Assembly (NCBI RefSeq): GCF_020042665.1
Contig: NZ_CP083376.1
Coordinates: forward strand, 656,001-720,000
DNA length: 64,000 nucleotides
Source of the DNA: Pseudoxanthomonas sp. X-1
GTDB taxonomy: Bacteria > Pseudomonadota > Gammaproteobacteria > Xanthomonadales > Xanthomonadaceae
Direction: 5' to 3'
The position numbers and the translations under genes were made by a program. This document shows positions 36,745 to 45,367 of the stretch, piece by piece; the stretch's first letter is position 1; every line of letters begins with the position of its first letter. The notes beneath the pieces are model-generated. The model searched no databases. It was not told the origin of the DNA and was given only the letters and a program-made list of their open reading frames with translations.

Positions 36745-37695
36745 ATGGTCGAGGGCTGGGGTTTGTTCGTGCTGGGCCTGGTGCTGCTGGCGCTGGGCGG
36801 CGACACGCTGGTCAAGGGCGTGTCGGGCATCGCGCAGCGGGCCGGGCTGTCGCCGTTCACCGCGGGGCTGCTGCTGCTGGCCTTCGGCACCTCGCTGCCG
36901 GAGCTGTTCGTCAACGGCGCGGCGCTGCTGCGCGGCACGCCGTCGCTGGCGCTGGGCAACGCGGTCGGCAGCAACCTGGTCAACCTGGGCCTGACCCTGC
37001 CGCTGGCCGCGCTGCTGGCCAGCGTGCAGGTACGCCTGCGCCTGCTCACGCCGCTGCTGTGGGTGCTGGTGGTCGCCTCGCTGCTGGTGATGGTGTTCGG
37101 CCTGGACGGGCGCCTGAACCGGCTCGAGGGCGGCCTGCTGCTGCTCGGCTTCCTGCTGGTCGCGGTGAAGGTGGTCGTACGCGGGCGCGGCGAGGCGCCC
37201 GAGGTCCGTGCGCCGGTGGAGGCCTACGCCGCCACCCGCACCGTGACCTGGCTCAACCTGCTGCGGCTGCTGATCGGCGTGGTGCTGCTGGGCTACGGCG
37301 CGCGCGATGTGGTGGTGTCGATGGACACCCTGGCCCCGGCGCTGGGCCTGACCCCGCTGATGGCCGGCCTGCTGCCGGTGGCGATCGGCACGGCGCTGCC
37401 GGAGATCGTCGCGGCCATCGCCGCCGCGCGCCGCGGGCAGGGCGACATGGTGCTGGGCCATGTGATCGGCTCCAGCGTGTGCAACCTGCTGCTGGTGCTG
37501 GGCGGCATGGCGCTCGTCTCGCCGCTGGCCCTGCCGGCCTCGTTCGTGAAGCTGGAACTGCCTGCGGCCATCGTCCTGGCCATCGTGCTGGTGCCGATGC
37601 TGCGTGGCGACGCGCGCGTCAGCCGCGGCGAGGCGGCGGTACTGCTGTTGGCCTTCTGCGCCTGGGTCGCGCTGGAACTGGCCTGGCTGCGCTGA
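36745..37695 (+). CDS. Calcium/sodium antiporter, CaCA (YrbG) family
   Basis: 316 residues with ~10 membrane helices and the two alpha-repeats that define the family: LLAFGTSLPELFVN with GNAVGSNLVNLG in the first half, and VAIGTALPEIVAAI with GHVIGSSVCNLLLV in the second. The acidic residues that bind cation (the Glu of LPE in both repeats) are intact. A short cytoplasmic loop separates the halves, as in YrbG. A TAGAAT at 36710-36715 may be the -10 box. It converges with the antiporter operon (subunit G ends at 37696, one base later). Confidence 0.9.
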   Translation: MVEGWGLFVLGLVLLALGGDTLVKGVSGIAQRAGLSPFTAGLLLLAFGTSLPELFVNGAALLRGTPSLALGNAVGSNLVNLGLTLPLAALLASVQVRLRLLTPLLWVLVVASLLVMVFGLDGRLNRLEGGLLLLGFLLVAVKVVVRGRGEAPEVRAPVEAYAATRTVTWLNLLRLLIGVVLLGYGARDVVVSMDTLAPALGLTPLMAGLLPVAIGTALPEIVAAIAAARRGQGDMVLGHVIGSSVCNLLLVLGGMALVSPLALPASFVKLELPAAIVLAIVLVPMLRGDARVSRGEAAVLLLAFCAWVALELAWLR

Positions 37696-38082
37696 TCAGC
37701 GCGGTCCTTCGTCCTCGTCGGCCTGCGGCGCCGGCTGCCTGGTGACCTGCGGCGAGATCCGGGTGTCCTGCGGCGGCACCGGCCGCGCCTGCGTCATCAG
37801 CGACAGCGCGGCCTTGCTCATCAGGTGCGCGCTGATCGGCGAGGTGATGAACAGGAAGGCGGTGATCAGCAGTTCGCGTGGCTGCGGGTCCTGGCCCAGC
37901 ACCAGGTGATAGCCGACCGAGGCGATCAGCACGCAGCCCACGCCCAGCGTGCTGCCCAGCGTCGGCGCATGCACGCGGCGGAAGAAGTCCGACAGCCGCA
38001 CCAGGCCCAGCGCGCCGAGCAGGATGAAGGCCGTGCCGGCGATCAGCACCAGCGCCAGCAGTATGCGGAAGAGGTCGATCAT
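37696..38082 (-). CDS. mnhG: Mrp-type Na+(K+)/H+ antiporter subunit G
   Basis: 128 residues. Three helices (MIDLFRILLALVLIAGTAFI, LGALGLVRLSDFF, and a third with LITAFLFITSPISAHLMSKA) and the conserved FFRRVHAPTLGSTLGVGCVL stretch identify MrpG/PhaG. The C-terminal ~30 residues are polar and specific to this protein. The ATG overlaps subunit F (ATGA 38079-38082). Last gene of the operon. Confidence 0.9.
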   Translation of the reverse strand: MIDLFRILLALVLIAGTAFILLGALGLVRLSDFFRRVHAPTLGSTLGVGCVLIASVGYHLVLGQDPQPRELLITAFLFITSPISAHLMSKAALSLMTQARPVPPQDTRISPQVTRQPAPQADEDEGPR

Positions 38083-38363
38083 TCGACCACGTCCCGGCGC
38101 AGCACGAACTTGCACAGCACCACCGTGCTGCTGAAGCCCAGCATCGCCACCACCAGCGCCGCCTCGAAGTACACCGGGCTGTCCAGGTGCATGCCCAGCA
38201 GCATCAGCGCGGCGATGAAGGTCACCGACAGCGTGTCCAGAGCCAGAATGCGGTCGGCTACGGTGGGCCCGCGCAGCAGCCGCCACAGGCACAGCAGCGC
38301 GGCCACGCCGATGGCCGCCAGGCAGGCCACGATGGTGTGCTCGAAGAACAGATGTGCGGTCAT
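38079..38363 (-). CDS. mnhF: Mrp-type antiporter subunit F
   Basis: 94 residues, three hydrophobic helices. RLLRGPTVADRILALDTLSV, then TFIAALMLLG, is the MrpF signature, followed by AALVVAMLGFSSTVVLCKFV. It overlaps E (upstream) by ATGA at 38360-38363 and G (downstream) by ATGA. Confidence 0.9.
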   Translation of the reverse strand: MTAHLFFEHTIVACLAAIGVAALLCLWRLLRGPTVADRILALDTLSVTFIAALMLLGMHLDSPVYFEAALVVAMLGFSSTVVLCKFVLRRDVVE

Positions 38364-38860
38364 GGAAAGATCTCCATCAGCGGTTTTTCGTAGCGGCTCT
38401 TGATGTTGTCGATCGCCTCCTGCGCACCGCGCATGTCCAGCATGTGGACGAGCAGGTAGCGGCGATCGTCGGTCAGCGCGGCAGAGACCGTGCCGGGGGT
38501 CAGGGTGATCATGCTGGTCAGCGCGGCAATGCCGTGCAGGTTCTGGATGTCCAGCGGGATCCAGATGAAGCCCGGGTGCAGCCGGCGCTCGGGGCCGAGC
38601 ACCTGCAGGGCGACGATCACGTTGGAGCGCAGGATGTCCCAGGCCACCACGCACAGCATGCGCGGCACCGGCCGCAGCGACCCGATGCGCGCGTATTCGC
38701 GGTCCAAGCGCGCGGCGAAGCGCGGGATCAGCCAGCCCAGCAGCAGGGCCAGCGCGAACTGGGCCGCGCTGTAGCTGTCGGTCATCAGCAGCCAGAACGC
38801 GATCACGCACAGGCTCAGCGGCCAGGACGGCGTGAGCCGGCGCAGCAGGCGCGCGCCCAT
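38360..38860 (-). CDS. mnhE: Mrp-type antiporter subunit E
   Basis: 166 residues. Three helices at the N-terminus (LSLCVIAFWLLMTDSYSAAQ, FALALLLGWLIPRF) and a cytoplasmic C-terminal domain with ALTSMITLTPGTVSAALTDD (the conserved TPGT motif) and YLLVHMLDM mark MrpE. Its ATG shares one base with the stop of subunit D (TGATG). Confidence 0.9.
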   Translation of the reverse strand: MGARLLRRLTPSWPLSLCVIAFWLLMTDSYSAAQFALALLLGWLIPRFAARLDREYARIGSLRPVPRMLCVVAWDILRSNVIVALQVLGPERRLHPGFIWIPLDIQNLHGIAALTSMITLTPGTVSAALTDDRRYLLVHMLDMRGAQEAIDNIKSRYEKPLMEIFP

Positions 38861-40401
38861 CACGGCGCCCTCAGCACGGACGGCGCCGCGCGCAGTTCGC
38901 CGGTGTAGCCGGCCGCATCCAGCATCTGCGCCCCGGCCGCGTCGGTGTAGCGCATCAGCGGCGCGGCGAAGGCCGTCATCGCCACGCCGTAGGCCAGCAG
39001 CAGCACCGTGGCCCAGGTCTCCTGCGGCCGCGCGCGGGCGGGCACCGGCTGCTCGCATTCGGCCTGTTCCACCTGCGCGGGCAGGCGCCAGAACAGGCGC
39101 ACGCCGGCACGGCTGAGGCCGATGATCACCAGCAGGCTGGAGAGCAGCACGACGGACCACACCAGCGGCGTCTGCGCCGGCGGCACGGCCGAGAGCAGCG
39201 CGGCCTTGGCCAGAAAGCCGGACAGCGGCGGCAGGCCCGCGGCCGAGACCGCGGCGATCAGGAACAGCGTGCCCGGCACCGCGCGCCCGGGAAGCGGTGC
39301 GACGACCGCCTTGTCGTCGCCGGCCGCGCCGCGACGGCGGCGGATCAGGTCGGCGATCAGGAACAGCGCGGCGGCCACGAAGGTGCTGTGCGCCAGGTAG
39401 TACAGCCCGGCCCCGATGGTCTGCGCCTGGCCCAGGGCGAAGGCCACGAACAGCGTGGCCGCCGACCAGATCACCAGATAGCCGACCATCAGCCGCAGCC
39501 GAGCCGACCCCAGCACGCCCAGCGCGGCCACCACCAGCGTGCCGGCGCCCAGCCACAGCAGCGCGGGGCGGGCGAAGCCGGCCAGCAACCCGGCCTGCGC
39601 GCCCAGCAGCAGGGTGCTGACCCGCAGCACCGCATACAGGCCGACCTTGGTCATCACCGCGAACAGCGCCGCCACCGCCGCCGGCGCGCGCGCATAGGTC
39701 TCCGGTAGCCACAGGTACAGCGGCAACAGCGCGGCCTTGGCGCAGAACACCACCAGCAGCAGGCCGAAGGCGGCCTTGACCAGCCCGGCCTGCGCCGGCG
39801 GCACCTGGCCGATGCGGGCGGAGAGCTCGGCCATGTTGAGCGAGCCCAGCAGCCCGTAGATCAGCCCCAGCGCGATCAGGAACACCGCCGAGGCGGCGAT
39901 GTTGAAGGCCACGTAGTGGAACGCCCCGCGCAGGCGCAGCCCGCGCCCGCCGCTGGCCAGCAGGCCGTAGCTGGCGCTCAGCAGCACCTCGAAGAACACG
40001 AACAGGTTGAACACATCGCCGGTGAGGAAGGCGCCGTTGAGCCCCATCAGCTGCAGCTGGAAGAAGGCATGGAAATGCGGTGCGCGCCGGTCCCAGCCAG
40101 CGCAGGCGTGCAGCAGGCAGGCCGCGCCCAGCAGCCAGGTCACCGCCAGCATCCACCCCGACAGGCGGTCGGCCATCAGCGCGATGCCCAGCCGCGCCGG
40201 CCAGTCGCCCAGCAGGTAGGCCTCGACCCGGCCATCGGCCACGCGCGCCACCACCGCGGCCACCGCCACGCCCTGCAGCGCCATCAGCGCCCAGGCCGCC
40301 CAGCGCCGCGCCGTCCAGCCGAAGCGGCGGTGCTCCAGGAACAGCGCCAGCGCCGCGCCCAGCAGCGGCAGCACGATCGGCCACAGCGGCAGGTGGCTCA
40401 C
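38860..40401 (-). CDS. mnhD: Mrp-type antiporter subunit D
   Basis: 513 residues, ~14 helices, of the proton-translocating NuoL/M/N superfamily. LNGAFLTGDVFNLFVFFEVL and FCAKAALLPLYLWLPETYAR (Lys and Glu on the proton path), YYLAHSTFVAAALFLIADLI and SAAGLPPLSGFLAKAALL are diagnostic. Start ATG overlaps C (ATGA 40398-40401). Confidence 0.92.
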   Translation of the reverse strand: MSHLPLWPIVLPLLGAALALFLEHRRFGWTARRWAAWALMALQGVAVAAVVARVADGRVEAYLLGDWPARLGIALMADRLSGWMLAVTWLLGAACLLHACAGWDRRAPHFHAFFQLQLMGLNGAFLTGDVFNLFVFFEVLLSASYGLLASGGRGLRLRGAFHYVAFNIAASAVFLIALGLIYGLLGSLNMAELSARIGQVPPAQAGLVKAAFGLLLVVFCAKAALLPLYLWLPETYARAPAAVAALFAVMTKVGLYAVLRVSTLLLGAQAGLLAGFARPALLWLGAGTLVVAALGVLGSARLRLMVGYLVIWSAATLFVAFALGQAQTIGAGLYYLAHSTFVAAALFLIADLIRRRRGAAGDDKAVVAPLPGRAVPGTLFLIAAVSAAGLPPLSGFLAKAALLSAVPPAQTPLVWSVVLLSSLLVIIGLSRAGVRLFWRLPAQVEQAECEQPVPARARPQETWATVLLLAYGVAMTAFAAPLMRYTDAAGAQMLDAAGYTGELRAAPSVLRAP

Positions 40402-40778
40402 GGGCGCGTCTCCCGCGGCGGCGGGGCCGGCGGTTCGGGCGCGGCGTCGTGCGCATCGACATGGTCGCTGTGGTTGTCGGCACGGCTGCGCATGGCCAGC
40501 ACCAGGCTGACCGCGGTCATGGCGAAGGCGATCACGATCGCGGTCAGCACCAGCGCCTGCGGCAGCGGATCGGCGTAGTGCGCCAGGTCGGCCGGCTGGC
40601 CGTCCACCAGCACCGGCGGCTGGCCCGGCCGCAGCCGCCCGCCGGCGAAGATCAGCAGGTTGGTGGCGTAGGACAGCAGGGTCAGGCCCAGGATCACGTC
40701 GAAGGTGCGCGCGCGCAGCATCAGCCAGATGCCGGCCGCGGCGAGGATGCCGATGGCGCTGGCCAGGGCGAGTTCCAT
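40398..40778 (-). CDS. mnhC: Mrp-type antiporter subunit C
   Basis: 126 residues, three helices, NuoK-like. FDVILGLTLLSYATNLLIFA and DPLPQALVLTAIVIAFAMTA match MrpC. The C-terminal tail (DNHSDHVDAHDAAPEPPAPP) is polar and His/Asp/Pro-rich. Its ATG shares a base with the AB stop (TGATG). Confidence 0.92.
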   Translation of the reverse strand: MELALASAIGILAAAGIWLMLRARTFDVILGLTLLSYATNLLIFAGGRLRPGQPPVLVDGQPADLAHYADPLPQALVLTAIVIAFAMTAVSLVLAMRSRADNHSDHVDAHDAAPEPPAPPPRETRP

Positions 40779-43606
40779 CAGGCGCGGCCTCCGGTGCTGG
40801 GCGAGCGGCGGTCCGGGTCCAGCGGCTTGCGCTGGGCCTGGCGGCGGGTGGAGCCGCGGATCGTGCCCAGCATCGACAGCATCAGCATCGCCCCGCCGAA
40901 CACCACCAGGTAGACGCCGGTGTCGAAGCCCAGCGCGCTGGCCAGCGGCACCTGCCCGATCAGCGGCAGGTCCGGCTCCAGGTGGCCGCTGGTGAGGAAG
41001 GGCACACCGAACAACAGCGAAGCCAGCCCGCTGAGCACCGCCAGCACCAGGCCGATGCCGATCAGGCGGATGTAGTCGAAGCCGAAACGCGATTCGACCG
41101 AGGCCGCGCCCTGGATGACGTACTGCATCAGCAGCGGCACGGCCAGCACCAGCCCGGCGATGAAGCCGCCGCCCGGTGCGTTGTGGCCGCGCAGGAACAG
41201 GAAGATCGACACGGTCAGCGTCAGCGGGAACAGGATCTGGGTCAGGTCGGCCGGCACCGGCAGCTGCACCGGATCGCCGCCGACCAGGCGCTCGGGCGCC
41301 ATGCGCGCCCGCCGCAGGCAGGCATGCACCACCAGCGCGGCGATGGCGAACACGGTGATCTCGCCGAAGGTGTCGAAGCCACGGAAGTCCACCAGCGTCA
41401 CGTTGACCACGTTGCGGCCGTAGCCTTCGGGCAGGGCGCGCGCCAGCAGGTCGCCGGCGACGGTGTCCGCGGGTCGGGTCATCATCGCGTAGGCCAGCAC
41501 AGCCAGGCCGACGCCGGCCACGCAGGCGACCAGCGCATCGCGCCACTTGCGCCACCGTGCGGGTTCGGGCGGGCTGGTTTCGGGCAGGTAGTTCAGCGCC
41601 AGCATCATCAGCACCAGGGTCACCATTTCCACCAGCAGCTGGGTCAGGGCCAGGTCCGGCGCGGACAGCAGCACGAAGACCAGGCTGATCATCAGCCCGC
41701 TGGCGCCCAGCACGATCACCGCCAGCAGGCGCTGGCGATGCAGCCAGACCGCGCCCAGCGCCGCGGCGATCATCACCACCCACACCATCGCGCCCAGCAG
41801 CGGCAGCGGCTGCACCCCGACCAGCGACAGGGCCAGGCCGTCGTTCCACAGCGGCGCCGCCGCCGCGGCGATGGCCACCAGCACCAGCATCAGCAGGCTG
41901 CGCTGCAGGCTGTTGTTGGCCAGGCGCGTGGTGATGCGGTGGCCGGCGATGAACAGCAGTTCCAGATGCTGCTTGAACAGGTCGCGCCCGGTCGCGCGGG
42001 TCACCACCGCATGCAGGTCCAGCAGCCGCGCCAGGCCCAGGTACAGCGCCACGCCGCCGATCACCCCGGCCAGGCTCATCGCCAGCGGCCAGTTCAGGCC
42101 GTGCCATACGGCCAGGCTGTAGTCGGGCGTGGCCGCGCCCAGGATCGCGAAGACACCGGCGTGCAGCACGCCGGCCACGGTCAACGCCGGGAACACGCCC
42201 ACCGCCACGCACAGCACCACCAGCACCTCGATCGGGATCTTCATCCAGCGCGGCGGCTCGTGCGGCACGACCTCCAGATCGCGCGGGCCCTGGCCGAAGA
42301 AGGTCTCGTAGACGAAGCGCAGGCTGTAGGCCACGCCCAGCACGCCGGCCAGCAGCGCGGCGATGCCGGTGAACACGCGCATCGGCAGCGGCGCCGGGGT
42401 CTCCAGCGCCGCGGCGAAGAACATCTCCTTGGACAGGAAACCGTTGAGCAGCGGGATGCCGGCCATCGACAGCGAGGCCACGATCGCCAGCGTGCTGGTG
42501 AAGGGCATCAGCCGGCGCAGCCCGCCCAGCCGGCGGATGTCGCGCGTGCCGGTCTCGTGGTCGATGATCCCGGCGGCCATGAACAGCGAGGCCTTGAACA
42601 CCGCGTGGTTGAGGATGTGGAACACGCCGGCGACCACCGCCATCGGCGTGGACAGCCCGAACAGCATCGTGATCAGGCCCAGGTGCGAGATGGTCGAATA
42701 CGCCAGCAGGCCCTTCAGATCGTGCTGGAAGATGGCATACCACGCGCCCAGCAGCAGCGTGACCGCGCCAAGGGTGCTGACCGTGTAGAAAAAGAGGTCG
42801 GTCCCGGCCAGCGCCGGATGCAGGCGCGCCAGCAGGAACACGCCGGCCTTCACCATCGTGGCCGAATGCAGATAGGCCGAGACCGGCGTCGGCGCGGCCA
42901 TGGCCTGCGGCAGCCAGAAGTGGAACGGGAACTGCGCGCTCTTGGTGAAGATGCCGCCCAGCACCAGGAACAGTGCCCACGGATACAGTGGGCTGGCGCG
43001 CAGCGTGTCGCCGGCGTCCAGCACCGCCTCCAGGTCGAAACTGCCGACCACGCGGCCGATCAGCAGCACACCGCCCAGCAGCGCCAGGCCGCCGCCGCCG
43101 GTCACCACCAGCGCCATGCGCGCGCCCTCGCGCGCGTCCTTGCGCTGGGTCCAGAAGCCGATCAGCAGGAACGAGGTCAGGCTGGTCAGTTCCCAGAACA
43201 CGCACAGCAACAGCAGGTTGCCCGACACCACCACGCCCAGCATCGCGCCCATGAACAGCAGCAGGAAGGCCAGGAAGCGCGGCACCGAATCGCGCTCGCT
43301 CAGGTAATAGCGCGCGTACATCACCACCAGCGCGCCGATGGCCAGCACCAGCAGCGCGAACATCCAGGCCAGGCCATCCACGCGCAGCGTGAACTCGAGG
43401 CCGATGCGCGGCAGCCACGCGTGCCGGTCGACCAGCACCTGTCCATCGAGGATCGCCGGCGCCATCGCCGCCAGCAGCGCCAGGCCGCCGAGCGGCGCCA
43501 GCGCTGCCAGCCACGCCAGCGCCGTGCGCGGCAGGCGATGGGCCGCCGCCACGATCGCCGCCATGACGAACGGCAGGGCGAGCAGGGGGATCAGGAGGGG
43601 GTGCAT
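40778..43606 (-). CDS. mnhA: Mrp-type antiporter fused subunit A/B
   Basis: 942 residues. The first ~770 are MrpA (NuoL-like, ~20 helices): FWELTSLTSFLLIGFWTQRK, FHFWLPQAMAAPTPVSAYLH, TMVKAGVFLLARLHP and HILNHAVFKASLFMAAGIID. The last ~150 contain the MrpB domain (LFPLTLTVSIFLFLRGHNAP with GGGFIAGLVLAVP). A/B fusion marks the seven-subunit Pha/Mrp group 2. The Mrp complex exchanges Na+ or K+ for protons and supports pH, salt and bile tolerance. First gene of a six-gene operon; the ATG at 43606 is the only start giving a proper first helix. Confidence 0.92.
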   Translation of the reverse strand: MHPLLIPLLALPFVMAAIVAAAHRLPRTALAWLAALAPLGGLALLAAMAPAILDGQVLVDRHAWLPRIGLEFTLRVDGLAWMFALLVLAIGALVVMYARYYLSERDSVPRFLAFLLLFMGAMLGVVVSGNLLLLCVFWELTSLTSFLLIGFWTQRKDAREGARMALVVTGGGGLALLGGVLLIGRVVGSFDLEAVLDAGDTLRASPLYPWALFLVLGGIFTKSAQFPFHFWLPQAMAAPTPVSAYLHSATMVKAGVFLLARLHPALAGTDLFFYTVSTLGAVTLLLGAWYAIFQHDLKGLLAYSTISHLGLITMLFGLSTPMAVVAGVFHILNHAVFKASLFMAAGIIDHETGTRDIRRLGGLRRLMPFTSTLAIVASLSMAGIPLLNGFLSKEMFFAAALETPAPLPMRVFTGIAALLAGVLGVAYSLRFVYETFFGQGPRDLEVVPHEPPRWMKIPIEVLVVLCVAVGVFPALTVAGVLHAGVFAILGAATPDYSLAVWHGLNWPLAMSLAGVIGGVALYLGLARLLDLHAVVTRATGRDLFKQHLELLFIAGHRITTRLANNSLQRSLLMLVLVAIAAAAAPLWNDGLALSLVGVQPLPLLGAMVWVVMIAAALGAVWLHRQRLLAVIVLGASGLMISLVFVLLSAPDLALTQLLVEMVTLVLMMLALNYLPETSPPEPARWRKWRDALVACVAGVGLAVLAYAMMTRPADTVAGDLLARALPEGYGRNVVNVTLVDFRGFDTFGEITVFAIAALVVHACLRRARMAPERLVGGDPVQLPVPADLTQILFPLTLTVSIFLFLRGHNAPGGGFIAGLVLAVPLLMQYVIQGAASVESRFGFDYIRLIGIGLVLAVLSGLASLLFGVPFLTSGHLEPDLPLIGQVPLASALGFDTGVYLVVFGGAMLMLSMLGTIRGSTRRQAQRKPLDPDRRSPSTGGRA

Positions 43607-43753
43607 GCGGGGAATGCAGCCATTCGCGAGCAGACCGTCACGATAGCAGCGGCTACGTGAGCAGGCCGCTGACCGTCGGGTCATCGCGGTCATCCGGCGT
43701 CGCGGGCGTGCGCCCGGGAACGCGAGCGCGCGGTGCTGGCCTATCCTGTGCGG

Positions 43754-44653
43754 ATGACCGCGCCTGTCGCCGCTGCCGTATCGTCTTCCCCCTCCCGCGT
43801 GGCCCTGGTGCTGGGCGGCAGCGGCCAGATCGGCCAGGCGCTGCTGGCCCGGCTGGTCGCGCGCGGCTGGTCGGTGCTGGCGGTCTCCCGCCACGGGCAG
43901 CCGGCGCGCGCGCGCGTGCAGTGGCTGGCCGGCGACCTGGCGACCATGCCGGCGCTGCCCGACCGCGTCGATGCGATCTTCAGCGCCGGGCCGCTGGACC
44001 ACTTCGCGCGCTGGTATGCCGGCAGCGCGCTGGTCGCACCGCGCGTGGTGGCCTTCGGTTCGACCAGCCTGGGGACCAAGCAGGACTCCTCCGACGCGCA
44101 TGAGCGCGACCTGGCCGCACGCCTGCGCGATGCCGAGGCCGCGGTGTTCGCCGCGGCTGTCGCGCGCGGCGCGCAGGCCACGCTGCTGCGGCCCACGCTG
44201 GTCTATGGCGCCGGCCGCGACGCCTCGCTGACCCGGATCGCGGCGCTGGCGCGGCAGCTGCGCTGTTTTCCGCTGCCGCGCGGCGCCACCGGCGGCCTGC
44301 GCCAGCCGGTGCACGTGGACGATCTGGCCGATGCGGCGCTGGCGGCCTGCGACGCCCCGGCCAGCGACGGCCAGGCCTATGCGCTGCCCGGCGGCGAGAC
44401 GCTGACCTATCGCGAGATGGTGGCGCGCACGTTGGCGGCGATGTCACCGCCGGCGCGCCTGCTGGAGCTGCCGCCGCCGCTGTTCGCCCTGGCGGTGCGC
44501 GCCGCGCAGGCGCTGGGCGTGGCCCGGTCGTTGAATTCCGCCGCGGTGGCGCGCATGCGCCAGGACCTGGTGTTCGATGCCGCGCCCGCGCGGCGGGACT
44601 TCGGCTACGCGCCGCGTGGCTTCGCGCCGACCGCGGCGATGCTGGGTCAGTAG
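43754..44653 (+). CDS. NAD(P)-binding epimerase/dehydratase-like protein
   Basis: 299 residues. Rossmann glycine motif VLGGSGQIGQALLARLVARG near the N-terminus, then AFGSTSLGTKQDSSDAHERD, TLLRPTLVYGAGRD and HVDDLADAALAA are typical of extended-SDR or NmrA-like proteins. The Tyr-x-x-x-Lys site is not obvious. A GTG at 43733 would add seven residues; the ATG at 43754 sits well after a TATCCT at 43742-43747. It converges with the DUF962 gene and overlaps it by seven bases. Function unknown. Confidence 0.8.
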   Translation: MTAPVAAAVSSSPSRVALVLGGSGQIGQALLARLVARGWSVLAVSRHGQPARARVQWLAGDLATMPALPDRVDAIFSAGPLDHFARWYAGSALVAPRVVAFGSTSLGTKQDSSDAHERDLAARLRDAEAAVFAAAVARGAQATLLRPTLVYGAGRDASLTRIAALARQLRCFPLPRGATGGLRQPVHVDDLADAALAACDAPASDGQAYALPGGETLTYREMVARTLAAMSPPARLLELPPPLFALAVRAAQALGVARSLNSAAVARMRQDLVFDAAPARRDFGYAPRGFAPTAAMLGQ

Positions 44654-45129
44654 CGCCAGCCCATCTTCCGGTAGAACTTGGCCAGCACCCAGATCGGGCC
44701 GATCAGCAGGTAGGACAGGTCGGTGAGGAAGCTGGGCTTGCGGCCCTCGATCTTGTGGCCGACGAACTGCGCGATCCACGCCACCACGAACACGCTCACC
44801 GCGCTCCACAGCAGCACCTCGGTGCCCGCGCGCTGGCTGATCAGCCGGCACACGCAGCCCATGGTGAAGAACACCACGAACATGCCGTAGCCGATCGGCC
44901 GCGAGAGCCGGTTGTAGTACATCCACGCGCAGAACATCGCCAGGCCCGCCCACACCCCGCCGCGGAACCAGCTGGCCTGCACCGGGATGCACCACAGCAG
45001 CGCGATCACCGACCACAGGATCGCCGGCACCGCGATGACGTGGATGGCCTGGTTGGTGAGATTGCGGTGGTCCTGCGAGTAGTTCGCGAACCACTGATCG
45101 ATCGGGCGTTCGGCGTGGACGTGCTGCAT
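44647..45129 (-). CDS. DUF962/Mpo1-like membrane protein
   Basis: 160 residues with four hydrophobic helices. Conserved His and Asn residues in HRNLTNQAIHVIAVPAILWS and WIAQFVGHKIEGRKPSF match the DUF962 family. A yeast member (Mpo1) is a 2-hydroxy fatty acid dioxygenase, and iron-binding His residues are shared. The ATG at 45129 follows GGGAGGGATCC. Role in this organism unknown; fatty-acid alpha-oxidation is a possibility by homology. Confidence 0.85.
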   Translation of the reverse strand: MQHVHAERPIDQWFANYSQDHRNLTNQAIHVIAVPAILWSVIALLWCIPVQASWFRGGVWAGLAMFCAWMYYNRLSRPIGYGMFVVFFTMGCVCRLISQRAGTEVLLWSAVSVFVVAWIAQFVGHKIEGRKPSFLTDLSYLLIGPIWVLAKFYRKMGWRY

Positions 45130-45227
45130 CGGATCCCTCCCAGGAAGACCGACAGCATAGCCCGGCGCCCGGCGCCGCACCCAGCGGGCGGCATGCTGCG
45201 CCGCGAAATCGACGCGAATGCAAACAG

Positions 45228-45261
45228 AAGCGCCGCGCCTTCTTACGAAAGCGCGGCGCTT
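45228..45261 (-). terminator. Hairpin downstream of the effector gene
   Basis: AAGCGCCGCGC (45228-45238) and GCGCGGCGCTT (45251-45261) pair perfectly over 11 bases around a 12-base loop. It lies ~105 bases after the effector stop on the minus strand. The following sequence (CTGTTTGC) is only moderately T-rich, so this is a weak terminator candidate. Confidence 0.5.
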
Positions 45262-45263
45262 TG

Positions 45264-45362
45264 GCCCCTCCCCTTGCGCAGCAGGGGGAGGCTGGGAGGG
45301 GGTTGCCTCAGCTACGCGCGGCCCAAACCGAAGGCTGCCTCACCAACCCTCCCACACCCTCA
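45264..45362. repeat. GC-rich repeat related to the DUF559-flanking element
   Basis: CCCCTCCCCTTGCGCAGCAG is followed by GGGGAGGCTGGGAGGGGG, a hairpin of the same style as 17834-17870, and a decayed partner CCTCACCAACCCTCCCACAC occurs at 45338-45357. No gene lies between. It marks the border of the effector-immunity module. Confidence 0.5.
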
Positions 45363-45367
45363 GCTCA

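Noticed and set aside
40982..43660. 892-codon plus-strand frame opposite the antiporter AB gene
   Set aside because: Gln/His/Arg-rich antisense shadow of membrane-protein codons.
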